Assembly: GCA_019915015.1 (NCBI GenBank)
Contig: JAHBBC010000044.1
Coordinates: 124,001 to 188,000 of the forward strand
Origin: Auriscalpium vulgare
Taxonomy: Eukaryota > Basidiomycota > Agaricomycetes > Russulales > Auriscalpiaceae
Direction: 5' to 3'
Length of the DNA: 64,000 nucleotides
Part shown: positions 10,817 to 21,065 of the stretch, in pieces
Layout: each line of letters opens with the position of its first letter
How positions within the stretch are numbered: position 1 is the stretch's first letter
Notes under the pieces: generated by a model
Told to the model about the DNA's origin: nothing
Databases searched by the model: none
Seen by the model: the letters and a program-made list of their open reading frames with translations, nothing else
Made by a program: the position numbers and the translations under genes

Positions 10817-12000
10817 CTATGGTATGGCAGGGTCGTCGCGTGGGATGCGCCCCTGCTGGCTGACACGACCCCGATTCGCGCCTCCACCTCGGCGACCGCG
10901 GTGAACGTTCTGCCACCCCATCGGGACAGCGCGAAACGTCACGATCTCATCCAGAAACATAGTCGGGTTGCTGTGGATGTCGGCCAACAATTGAGTGGGG
11001 AGGTTCGACGCGAGGATCGCGCTTTCTATCGCAGTCCGGGCATGGATGCTGTCGATCGTGGTAGCCCACTGCAACGAGTCGCGAAGAAACGCCGCCGCGG
11101 CGGCCTCCAGCGACCCATCCGCCGAATCAAAAGCGTCAACGTAGGGACCCCAGCGACCGCGCGCACTCCGATCGTCGGGTCGCGCGACTCGAGCGATGGT
11201 AGCATAGACCGATTCCACGGTCGCCACCGTCTCGGTAGTGTGGGTGATAAGAGTGTCGGAGAGGGGATGCGCGAGGGTGCGCAGGAGGTCGGGAAGGGAT
11301 ACGCCAGTGGTCGAGTAGGCCAGGCGATGGACCTCGGACAAGAGGGCCTCCTCCCCGCCATTCAGGCGCTGGAGCGCGGACGCGCAAGCCTCCATCGTGG
11401 AAATAAACTCCGCGTGCACGGTCGCGTCAATGCCCGCGCCGCGACCAGTAGGATGAGCGGCCAGGCAGAGCTCGCCGAGGCTGCGGCGGTACTGGGGAAC
11501 GGACGTGCGACCCGATTCGAACGCGGCCCACAGGGCACCCTCGCAAAGGCGGGCGAGCTGCCGAGCATGATCGCGATTGTTGGGAAAGGTGAAGCCAGCA
11601 ATTGGGCGAACTGCGAACGTCGGATCGAGTGGAGCGGACGTCGGGGGCGCGATGTCGCTGATGAGAATACCACCCCACTCGGCGAAGGCAATACGCGACT
11701 CGGGGGACACGGTGAACAACGTCTCGAAGATCGGGCCCGCAATTGCCTGCACCAGGCGGAGGACGGACGGCTTCGCGCGGTATTGAAAACTTCGCCCTGG
11801 AACAACCCGACACCAGGATGAGCGGCGGTCGCGATAACAATGCGACGACGTACGTAGAGGGCGGCTACCTTGCGACCCCACTCTTCACGATCCGCGACCA
11901 GGGTCTCTACGGGGGCGGTCTCCAAGTCAATGGCAGGGGGCGCGAGGAGTAAGCCGACAAGGGCGAGTGCGCGCGATTCAAGGGCAAAGGTCGACGACAT
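10817..12000 (-). CDS. A2: antisense two-exon gene, unknown protein (366 aa), paralogous to A3
   Basis: Exon 1 runs 12000-11854 (49 codons, starts MSSTFALESRALAL) and ends at donor GTACGT. Exon 2 begins most consistently at 11770 after an AAG acceptor (intron 83 bp, phase 0) and runs to the stop at 10817. A closer CAG acceptor would break the frame, so the acceptor is uncertain. Exon 1 has exactly the same length and phase as exon 1 of A3. The start of exon 2 aligns with A3 (pattern PI-E, PE, F-W-G, P, L-P). The protein is mostly helical-looking, with no membrane segment, signal peptide or catalytic motif that I recognise. It lies inside element A opposite to gag-pol. Function unknown. Confidence 0.65.
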
Positions 12001-12420
12001 GTCAGACAATGGGTCGCAGGCACCAACAGCCCGCGTTTTGTACGCCGTCGGGCACTTGTCGCGACCCGATGCACCGCGGTTTGACCGGGGAATGCGCGTC
12101 TGGGGACAGGCGCAGATTTCAGTTGGGGGGAGGATGGCCAGTCGCGAGCGACGAGGAGAAAGATAGGGATTTCCTCGGCGACGGGTGACCAGCCCGCGCA
12201 GGGCACACAAGGAACAAGTGGCCAGAAGTGAGCGGGACAAGACAAAGTCGGAACCGACCACGCGCGACCGAATCCGCGACCCATCAGAATACTGTCGGAG
12301 ACCTCGCGACGCTACGAGTTGCCTACGCAGCGGAACACGACGATCATTGCTATGAGACATTGGGGCCACAGTCCTGTGCGATTCACGGTGGCCGAAGAGA
12401 CCATTTACAGAAGGGGTACA
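12001..12420. other. Spacer between A2 and A3, containing polypurine-like tract 2
   Basis: Probable promoter region of A2 on the minus strand. Apart from the tract at 12117-12136 I see no element or coding frame here. Confidence 0.4.
12117..12136 (+). other. Polypurine-like tract 2 of element A
   Basis: TTTCAGTTGGGGGGAGGATG, matching the tract before the 3' LTR in its last 16 bases. It lies 117 bases upstream of the A2 start codon. The terminal tract lies about 130 bases upstream of the A3 start, so the tract and an antisense gene seem to have been duplicated together. Confidence 0.6.
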
Positions 12421-13649
12421 CTACTCGCGACTGCTCGCGATGTCGCTATCACTATCGCTGCGATAATCCACTATCGCCCCGACATCGCCGACCACCACAC
12501 GTTCCATCACAGCGGCATTACCTCCGACACCCCCGATGTCCACGGGATCGCCCTGCATCTGCTCGTCGGAGTCGAAACCGCCGGCATCGTCGTCAACCGA
12601 GCCGACACCATCACCGTCGGGCAAGGCGGGGAGACCCGACAATACACGATGGCGCACGAAGGTTACCAAGAGGTTGTTCGTGTAAAGGTCGGGTTCGGTC
12701 GGGGCGGCTGGGAAATGGCGCAGAACGTATGCCGCAGTCACTGCGTTCTCCAGGAAGAGTCGGGTTGCGTGCTCGAGGGAGAGGCAGGGGTCACGAACGA
12801 TGGCTAACAGGTAGGGAGCGTCGGCCCAGAGGGCTTGCAGATTGGCGACGTTCTCCGTAGCCCCAGCGAGCTCCTCGACGGTCTCGCGGTACACGGCCTC
12901 GAAACGAGCTAAAAGGCGCGCACCCAGTCCGCCGAGGTTGCGACCGTACTGAGTGGGGGGCGAAATGGGCCAAGCGGTCGACTCGCGGGCGACGTAGTTG
13001 GGAAGGAAAGCGGTCCCACCACGCGAGTGGCGAATGGAGAGCGCGGAACATTCCAAGGCCTCTCGGAGGACGTACGCAACCCACGTCTGGTTGCCCAGGG
13101 GACGGTCATTGGGGATGGCGGCATGGAAAATGGCAAGCTCGCGCAAGTACGACGCAACCGAGCACCCGCGTTTGCGAAACACGACCCAAAAGTTCTCCTC
13201 AACCAGCGTCGCGGTCAGCCGGACCTTGGGGGCGTCAAGTAGGTCGACCCGATCAACAACGGAGGTCCACGGGTGCAGCTCGGTCGTAGGGAGCGGGGCG
13301 GGACGAAGAAAGCGCCCCGCCCACGAGCGGAAGCGATCCTCGACCTCGGGTACGAGGAGGATGGCGTTCTCGAGTATCGGCATGAGGATGCGCTCGGCGA
13401 GGGGGATGATCAGCCTGGGGTCGGAATCGGTGATGGATTCCTACAGCCGATGGGAGCGGACGGTTAGCGCGACAACGGGGCGGGAAAAGAGGGGAACCGT
13501 ACGATGACAGCCAACACCTCCTGTGCCCAACGCTCGCGCGACTCGATCGCTTCGGCGGCTGCTGCGAGTGGGAAGTCCGCGCTGGGGGCCCGACCCAGGT
13601 GGTACAGCAAAAGAGTACCACGACGGTACGTGTGGGGAGACCAGGTCAT
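12421..13649 (-). CDS. A3: antisense two-exon gene, unknown protein (388 aa), paralogous to A2
   Basis: Exon 1 runs 13649-13503 (49 codons, starts MTWSPHTYRRGTLLL). Intron 13502-13441 is 62 bp (GTACGG...CTGTAG, phase 0). Exon 2 runs 13440-12421 and begins ESITDSDPRLIIPL. Splicing joins the frames exactly. The body is helical-looking. The last 80 residues are rich in Asp, Gly and Val (GVGSVDDDAGGFDSDEQ) and probably disordered. No membrane segment or enzyme motif seen. Same layout as A2: short first exon, same intron position and phase, tract just upstream. It is the antisense gene nearest the 3' LTR, so an LTR antisense promoter could drive it. Function unknown. Confidence 0.72.
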
Positions 13650-13780
13650 GGTGGTGTGTGGGGGGTTTGGTTGGGTCGGACGGGTGGTGCGACGCTACCT
13701 GACGACTCATCGAGACGGCGCGAGTGAGCCTTTATCAGGAGGAGCCATCCGGGGATTTGCCGACTGAGGGCAGTCGGTAG

Positions 13781-13797
13781 CTCAGTTGGGGGGAGGA
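13781..13797 (+). other. Polypurine tract of element A
   Basis: CTCAGTTGGGGGGAGGA directly abuts the 3' LTR start at 13798, the standard place for plus-strand priming. Confidence 0.8.
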
Positions 13798-14651
13798 TGA
13801 TGGGACCCGCAGCGCTACAGGCACCGATACGGACCAATCACACCGCTACACCAAGACACACACCCCCGAGACGCCCCACTGGCGTCGCGGCACCGGCACG
13901 ACCACGGGACAGCACAACGCGAGCGAGCGTCTGGAGAGGAGACGGAGAGCCCGAGGTAGGGAGTCGGAACGGTCGGGCGCGGAACTTGGTAGGACGCGTA
14001 GGAGCGCAGACGCGTGGGAAGAGCTGACGAAGCAGCGGTATATAGACGCGATTCGACTTGTTGTAGACACACTTTTGGACCTTGGGCCTACACCCGAGAC
14101 TACACCTTTCATTCCTGCTTCACAGAGAGCATCGCACGACGCGACACCGCCAGACCAGCCCGACACGATGCCTTAAACCAGGACGCCGTAGCGACATCCG
14201 GGTCGCGCCACCTTTGCGATACCACGGGCTATGCTGCCCCGACTCAACCACAGACTGGAGTGATACAGTGTGGTAGGTTTTATGACTGACGTTTATGTTC
14301 TAGGATAGCGACTCGGACGGTACAAGCGCGGGGACACAGGTCGGACGGTCGGACGGCAAGGGCGACTCCGCAACTGGGACGGGCCGGCGGCGACAGATGG
14401 GAGGGTCGCACCGAATAGTGTGAGAGGAGACGCAACGTGCGACGGTCGGACGGGAGCGGAGAGAGAGAGAGAGAGGGAGAGGGCCGCAGGACGAGGGCAG
14501 GACCCGCGGGGTCCTGGGTGGTTTGTTCGGGGCACGGTCGCGATCTTGGGTTTCTTCCTCCGACCCACTACCTCTTGGGCCAGCGGTTGGCTGCTCGCTC
14601 CCTCCATTTCTATCGACGTTCCCGGGGCCTCCCCCAGGGTTCATCTCATCA
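13798..14651 (+). repeat. Element A 3' LTR (854 bp)
   Basis: Same as the 5' LTR apart from 16 additional bases around 13998-14013, where ACGCGT appears twice around a 10-base spacer. Ends CTCATCA and is followed by the GCGG target duplication. Confidence 0.93.
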
Positions 14652-14655
14652 GCGG
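14652..14655. repeat. Target-site duplication of element A, right copy (GCGG)
   Basis: Matches 221-224. It lies inside the Plavaka coding sequence. Confidence 0.88.
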
Positions 14656-17184
14656 CGCACGAGCCACTTGGTCATCTGCGGATAGACGTCCTTGTGGTTT
14701 GTCGATCGGTAAGCGTCCTTCGCGTAGTCGATATGGAGTCGTTCGGTGGCCTCGGTGTTGGTATTGTCCGTTGTTCTAATAAGCTTGATGGAGTCGACAT
14801 AGTGCGCGAGTGCGTGGAGCTTGGGGAGGTTGAAGCCTTCTCGTATGCCGAGAGCCTCGAAGATATGTTTGCTGGCATGGAAGCGCTTCAGAGCCTTCTC
14901 GAGGTACTTTAGAGTAGCGTCGCTGTGCGATGGATATTGCGCGAGATAGAGGAAATCGAGGAGAGCGCGGGCCGTGCGGATGACGTCGGTGACGGGCGTT
15001 CGGGCGGGAAGATCCAGGTCGATGATAAGGCCGAGTAGAATGCGACAGATATCCTTATGTTCTTGCCCGGATACGCGCGACAAGATAGAGATTCCGTTCT
15101 TGAAGAGGCGGACATTGTGATTGGGAGGGAGTCGTGCACAGCGCGCATCAATCTCGGCAGCTCCAAAGGCATCAGTAAGCCAGCCCAGGAGGTGTTTCAC
15201 CATGCCCTGATAGAGTTGATGGAGGACGTCGGGCGTGATCGCAACAAAGACATTGGAGTAGGGAAGATCTGCCCAGAACGGATGATACACCGGTTTGATC
15301 CCAGCTTCTTGGCAGGCCGCGATGTATGCCTCTGGCCCGCGGTCAATAACGGATAGCGCCTCGCGCGCTGCAGCTATGCTCCGAGGGGATGGCAGAGAGG
15401 GTGTATGGTCCCCTAGCGCATCAGGATAAACGACGCACTTGGGGCACTCGCCGGACTTGACGCATGCGACGAGCACCTGTTCAGGGTAATCTCCGATGAA
15501 AACGGCAAAGATCGGATGACAGCGCCGAACGACGCCGTCTCCGCTCGCCATTTCAACGCCGTGCAGACCAGGTGAGATGGTGGGCGACACGATCTTTCGA
15601 ACGCACGCATGGAAGAGGTTGGCAACAGCGCGGCGGCGCGTGTCCTGATTTTTGATGCTCGTCAGACGGGCGGTCGGAAGGTAGCCAATCAAGATCTGAG
15701 CCTGCTTTGACGGCTTCCTGCGATTCTCCTTCGAGATGTTGCCTATGGTAAGGTACAACGGGTACGCGGAGTTGTTCCGAAAGTTGGTGACGAGGGTCTT
15801 GTCAGAGGACAAGATAAGGGGGACAACGGTTGCGCCTGGCGTCTTGTCTTCGAGCAAGGTCTGTGCGCGGAGCATGAGCTACACGTTGCTGTCAATTGCT
15901 GTGCCACGCACCTGTATGTGCCACCACCACTTCCCAGTATTCATTTGGCCGTACACGCGAGTCCTCGGCCGCGCAGCCTCATCCGCGGGCTCAGCAGCGT
16001 CGTCGGCATAGTGACATTCGGGGGTGAAGGCCATGGTCTGTAGGAACTCGGAGTTGCTATAGAGGTGGCGGACGCATTGCATGATGTCGCGGTAGAACAG
16101 CTCGTATGTCTCGCCGTCGACAGTGATCTCGTCGCACTTGAACGCGGGGATGCTAGGCATGCTTGAATCGATGATGGCATTCAGCGCCTTCAAGGAATTG
16201 AATGACAGGTTGAGTCGCTCGCGAACCTAGAGCGGGAATGTAAGCGCTGCTCTGCATGCACGTGGGGCGCTCAGTAAAACGTACTTCGTCGATCTGAAGG
16301 AGCTCCGTGAAGGCTGTGGACGTGGGGCCTCGCATCTTCGCCCAGCGCGCGATCTCCCACTCCAGTTTGGAGTGGAATGGTGCCCAGACGTTCGCTGCGG
16401 GATTGTCGCCGGCGTCGAGGGTGTCGCGGTATGCCTCGAACGTTGAGCGCGTGTCAACCTGTGGGATAGTCTCGCCTGCTCGGCCTCCAAAGTGAACCAC
16501 CGTGGACGGCTCATGGAGGGCCTCCTCGTCGTCTCGCCGCTGCTCGTCCTCCATGCGACGGGCCTCTTCTTCGCCGACTGCAGGAAACTCGTAGGCGTCG
16601 TCCATTGGAGCGTCTGGGCGCAACTGGTCCGCGCGCGGCCGATCCTCATGCATGGCAGCAATGTCGTGCTCTTCACCGCCAGGGCCGCCTTCTTCGTCGT
16701 CGCTATCGTCCTCTTCTTGCTCGTTTGCGCCCTGGGAGGCTGTGGCGTCGACACCCTGCTCGTCTTCATCGCCCCAGACAAGCTCCTCGGGATCAAGGTC
16801 GGCTCTCCACGCGTCGATGGGTAGGTCACAATCTGAGGGGCCGTCAGCAAGGAAATAAAGGTCATGAAAGAATGGCCGCGTACCTGAAGCCCCATCGTCC
16901 CACTCACTATTGGATATGGTGGCGTCAGTCTTGAACCACGCGGGCGGTTCGTCTTGGGGAATGGGGAGCCGATTGTGCGACCGGAGGAGAGCGGACGGGA
17001 GCGACGCCGATCCGCCTGCGTCGTTGGCGTCCGAGAGGCGCTGCGTGCGGTACTCGACACATCGTGGAGTTGACGTGCGGCGCAAGTGTTTGGTGAGGGC
17101 TGATGGCTGAAACCACTGGCCACATCCGTGGCACAGCTCATGGCCAGCGTGGCGTTGTGAAGATGGGCCAGCGCGACTTGACAT
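14652..17184 (-). pseudogene. Plavaka-type transposase, N-terminal and central part (split by element A)
   Basis: Minus strand. The start chosen is ATG at 17184 (MSSRAGPSS), just before a zinc-finger-like segment CHGCGQWFQPSALTKHL typical of this family's N-terminus. The frame is open further upstream but that part looks non-coding. Likely introns lie near 16840-16890 (GTACGC...CCTCAG), 16205-16290 and 15876-15910. The acidic middle is followed by the conserved core: ASGDGVVRRCHP, GDYPEQVLV, CPKCVV, ITPDVLHQLYQGMVKHLL and TEATERLHIDYAKDAY. The protein would cut and move a CACTA-like transposon. The frame stops at the element A junction and resumes at 224-1. I could not find the transposon's own terminal repeats. 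Confidence 0.82.
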
Positions 17185-17433
17185 GGTGGCGCGGGGAAGG
17201 CGGTAGGAAGGGAGGAGAGGGTCTTCAGACTTGTGCACTGCAGGCCCGGTTGATTTGAAACCCGTAGTATGGCCGCCGATCCGTGATACCGCGCGTGGAT
17301 ACGACGGGTCCGGCGGGTAGGTCCGCGGAAAAATACCTATAAAAATTTGCTGCATCAGTAATGGCGGCCGATCGTTGCCATCTCCCGCCCACTTACCCAG
17401 CAGCCCATACCGCCCGCTCGCAGGCCACTTCTC

Positions 17434-19143
17434 ATGACCAGGACGCGCAAGAGCCAGAGGGTCGTTAGCGATGATGACGAGGAGAACCAGCCCGCGGAGA
17501 ACAGCGAAGGCGCCCCGGGGAAAAAGCAGAAGGCGCAACACAAGCCAGCCAGCCTAGAGTCCGACGGGGGCGAAGAGCACGAGTCCATGCCCAGTGAGTT
17601 CCGAGGCCGTGACTGCTGGTCTGTGTTGACCGCTGTCCCATAGAAACACGCAGGTCCGCACGTCAGAAGGCAGGAAAATCGACAAAACGTTGCGTCGCTT
17701 ACCTTTCTGTCAATTCCTGACCTCACTGGTACGCGCAGCGCCGCGCGCTGGCGGTGGGACCGACAACGTGGTCCCTGAGTTGCGCAAGCGAGCCGCGTCC
17801 GCCGCCGAGCCGCCGTCAACGAAGGCAGCTAAGAAAGCTAAGAAAGCTAAGAAGACGCCCGGTGAGCACAACCGTGAAGCTCACCTGTAAGTGTGCGCAC
17901 TGACAAGCGGCTTCTGGATGACTGTAGTGGATGCCAACTCACAGCCTTCTTTGCAAGGCGTCAGCTCGGCTGCTGGCGAGTCGGCTCAGGCTGTTGCCTC
18001 GGCACCCTTGGTACATGGAAATGGTGAGTACACAGCCCGCAAATCGAACGCGTACTGATGCTGGTTGTCCATTGCTTCACGACCCCTCACAGACTCGTCT
18101 ACCGTGCACAAGTCCAAACCCACCGCATCCGCCCAGTCCTTCGCGCGTGACGACCTGTTTGGCGAGAGGTCTGAGGACGACTCGGAAGGTACTGACCAGG
18201 AGCCTGAGAAAGACGAGCAATGGGTGCCGGATGATGAACCGGAGGGCACAGGTGGCGAGGGCGCGAGCAAAGGGGCCAGGACTATCAACGCACAATTCAA
18301 GAAGGCGGTCAGTCCTCTTTCTCGCGTCGACTTCGCTGTTTGAGGCACTCATGCATGCGTGGGACCGGAGGTTCCACAATGGGATTCCACAGACGCCGAA
18401 CCCGTGACGCTCGACGCTGAACAGCGCGAGTTAATGAGTGCTGTGGACAAGTACCTCAACTTCACCGACCTTGACGACCCTGCCCCCGCGCCGGATCGGA
18501 CCACGAGCGTTCGATCCTCAGCTCCGCGTTCCAAGGCCACATCTATATCGGCGCGCTCAAAGGGCAAAGGCGCCGCTGTGCCGCAGACCGCCACTCTCAG
18601 CAACAGCCGTGTCGGCGTCGCACCTGAGGCACGTCCCTTTTCTTCTTTCATTCTGCTCGTACATTCACATAGGAGCTACAGCAGGGTCCTATTTTTTCTA
18701 AGACACTGGCGAGTAAAGTACGTGGCACGCTGTCAGTCGATGGCGCGCATGACTGAGAGACGCTCGGGTGCACTGGGCTACAGCCACGCAACAACGACGG
18801 CCATGCGGGCGCGCCGCGCGTCGTCGAGGTATCGGACGGCTCGGAAGACGAAGGCCAGGCTAATTCCAATGGGGGGCGTTCCAGTGACGGACAGGTGCGT
18901 GGCCATGCGCTTGAGGGCCGCCAGTTACTGATGAATCCTAGCCTCGGGCTTCCCATGTCCGCCTGTCGCCCTCTGTCGACACGTCCCCGGCGGCTCTCGA
19001 GGTCGAGGAGTCACTCCACGTCGACGCGCGCGGGATCCAGAGCAAGGCCAACACGCCTGGCACGGGCGCATCGGCGGACCGCGGTGGCAAGTGGCCTGCG
19101 TGGACGAACGTCGTGCCCCCAGAAAAGGGCCGCCGTATGACCA
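17434..19143 (+). pseudogene. DUF6532-type gene, 5' exons (split by Helitron-like H1)
   Basis: Several short exons with GT-AG introns. Starts MTRTRKSQRVVSDDDEEN; next exon around 17739-17857 with lysine repeats (KAAKKAKKAKK); then DANSQPSLQG (about 17929-18022, donor GTGAGT); then SSTVHKSKPTASAQ to about 18305; then DAEPVTLDAEQREL onward. The product is charged, low-complexity and probably disordered. The last exon runs to ACC-A at 19143. Deleting 19144-21497 fuses it in frame with MGDQTEQVQAV. Such long disordered N-termini precede the DUF6532 domain in mushroom genomes, where the family is large and of unknown function. Exon limits are approximate. Confidence 0.62.
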
Positions 19144-19651
19144 CTTGGGGTTAATGGGCCAATGCACGCATGGCAGTACAATTACTCTTAATCATTTAGG
19201 GGGGAGGGGGGCTTGGCCATCCAACATACAACCCATCCAACATACAACTGACTGCCTGGTATGGTTATGTTGTTTTGAATATGTTGCAGATATAATACTT
19301 GGGGTTAATGGCTCTGGCTCTGCTTGCAGGAAAGTGACTCTATGATGTATTGGAATGTCAGGACAAAGTTGTGGTGTTGGGCACCCACATGTAGTAGGGT
19401 GGTAATGTCACATGTGTCCGAAACCAGATCCCTACTAGAGCACCAAAGAGGATATTGTAATGTGTGTGAGCAAGTGTCAGGATCCCAAAGACGAACAGAG
19501 TGTTTCATATGTGCGTGGGGTGTGTGATTGGAGGTGATGATCGGAATGTGCAAGCGTTTGGAAAATTATCAACGGGAGTCCAGACGTAAGAACACATGAT
19601 GCAAGTAACTGTGAGTGATCAGACACTGTGTGTATGACCATTAAAGATGAA

Positions 19652-20430
19652 GAGACCAGTGAGGGGCAGTGCAAGCACATGGGGAATGGTCTGTACTGTC
19701 AAGAAGTGTGGGAGAGGTGTCCTACAGTGTGGGACAAGACAATATGAATATAATTGAACACAATGGAGACGCAGCGAACAATAGAATGCGCTCCGATATG
19801 GGATAGGTTGTAAGCAAGTGCTGCGATGTTGGAACACTGCAATTGTTCAGAGGAATGTACTGGAATGGTGTGTGCAACGGTCAGAGCAGTGGAGCAATAA
19901 TTGGAGCACTGGCGCAATCACAGAACAATCTAGATCAGAGAAATGTGGTGTAAGCTCAAGAGCTAAGCTGGACAATGGATGGAGGATAATGGCGCAAACT
20001 ATAGAGGTACCCGGCAGTCACAGAGTTATTGGAGCGGTGTGGCGAACATGTTCTAACAACAATCTCGACAATAAAAATGTCATATGAAATCCCGCCAAGT
20101 TGTGACAGCTGTGAGAGGATGCTATGCTCGAGGTCATGTGGATGCGGTTGAAACAATGTGCGAGTGGTCGGATGACTGTGTGTGGGGTGTGCAACTGAGT
20201 TGATGGTCTGAGTGTGGTGTCCAAGGTATGATTCCGATCGCCCAAATGCCCTGCGAGACTCCAACGGTCAGAACTCTGGCTTCAATCTTGCAAGAATTCA
20301 GAGAGACTATATCGGGTGGTTGGAGCTCATGTGTGCGACTCTCCAACCTCCAGAATTGCATGACTGTTAACTTGTCAAAAGTGCGAAAATTGGTGAAGAA
20401 TTGCATCGGAGCGCGGAGTGAGGCTTATCA
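19652..20430 (-). repeat. Old element-D-type LTR carried inside H1
   Basis: On the minus strand it begins TGATAAGCCTCACTCCGCG and follows the order of the element D LTR (cf. 47116 onward and 51568-51700), diverged but continuous, up to the CATGTGCTTGCACTG segment. The same block is at 63072-63850 (H3) and, more diverged, at 50791-51405 (H2), so it travels with the element. Confidence 0.65.
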
Positions 20431-20979
20431 TTGGTCACATGCTGGAGACCGCCGTGCGGCGGAAACACTCAAAGACAAGAATCAGGCGACGCAGATAGGA
20501 ACCAAGTCGGGATTGCTAGGAAGCAGAGGAGGTGTGGGTACAGGAGAGGCAGTTGTAGATGAGGAGAGAGAGAGCAGAGCGAACACAACGCGACTGTGAC
20601 GTGGCAGCGGGGCGGCGATTGCCGGGGCGCGCTGGTGCGTAAGTACGGGGACGAGAATATATACTATGTACGAGTCCGATGAGAGAGAAAAGAGAAAGGA
20701 AAAATGTATGTAGTAAGCTGTAGGCTTACACATGCCCGCGCTTGGTAGACCTGGGTCTACACACAGGTGGTAAATACGCACCAGAGATACATCACAAGTC
20801 CTTCAGACTCCAGCACCATGACCATTGTGTGTGCATTGGTTGTAGCTTTCCGACAATATATAATATGTGTGCATTGTATCAGGGAAAAGGCAAGAATCTG
20901 ATAGAAAGAGCAAAATGTTTTGTAAGGCACAAGGAGGTAGAAGGTTGATACAAGCTATACACAACTATTATAGATATGC

Positions 20980-21065
20980 AGCCTTGTAGTCTAGTGGTTG
21001 ACGCTCTTAGCCTATATTATGTAAGTTATGAACCATGTGCTGTGGGTTCAATTCCCACTGTGTGT
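20980..21065 (+). repeat. tRNA-like segment (SINE-like) in H1
   Basis: Contains an A-box-like TAGTCTAGTGGTTG and a perfect T-arm, GTGGG TTCAATT CCCAC. The acceptor strands do not pair, so it is not a working tRNA gene. Same segment inverted at 62437-62522; a diverged relative is at 50080-50155. Confidence 0.5.

Larger units (their letters stand above)
225..14651 (+). mobile_element. Element A: 14.4 kb Ty3/gypsy-type LTR retrotransposon with antisense gene cassette
   Basis: Bounded by two direct LTRs (225-1062 and 13798-14651) that read as identical except for one 16 bp difference, with TGATG...CATCA ends and a 4 bp duplication GCGG. Order inside: primer site, gag-protease, pol (RT, RNase H, integrase), polypurine-like tract 1, antisense genes A1 and A2, tract 2, antisense gene A3, polypurine tract, 3' LTR. 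It is much longer than a usual 5-7 kb Ty3/gypsy element because of about 5.5 kb of antisense, intron-containing genes. Near-identical LTRs imply recent insertion. Pol has one in-frame TAG, so this copy may need readthrough or help in trans. Confidence 0.93.

Noticed and set aside
11362..12369. 335-codon minus-strand frame covering the start of A2
   Set aside because: Upstream of the ATG at 12000 it looks non-coding, and downstream it reads through the intron into the wrong phase.
17185..17541. N-terminal extension of the Plavaka transposase to 17541
   Set aside because: The family usually starts shortly before the zinc finger. The extension has no recognisable feature and overlaps the start of the DUF6532-type gene on the other strand.
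20980..21065. Functional tRNA gene
   Set aside because: The T-arm is perfect but the acceptor strands do not pair and the anticodon arm is not convincing.
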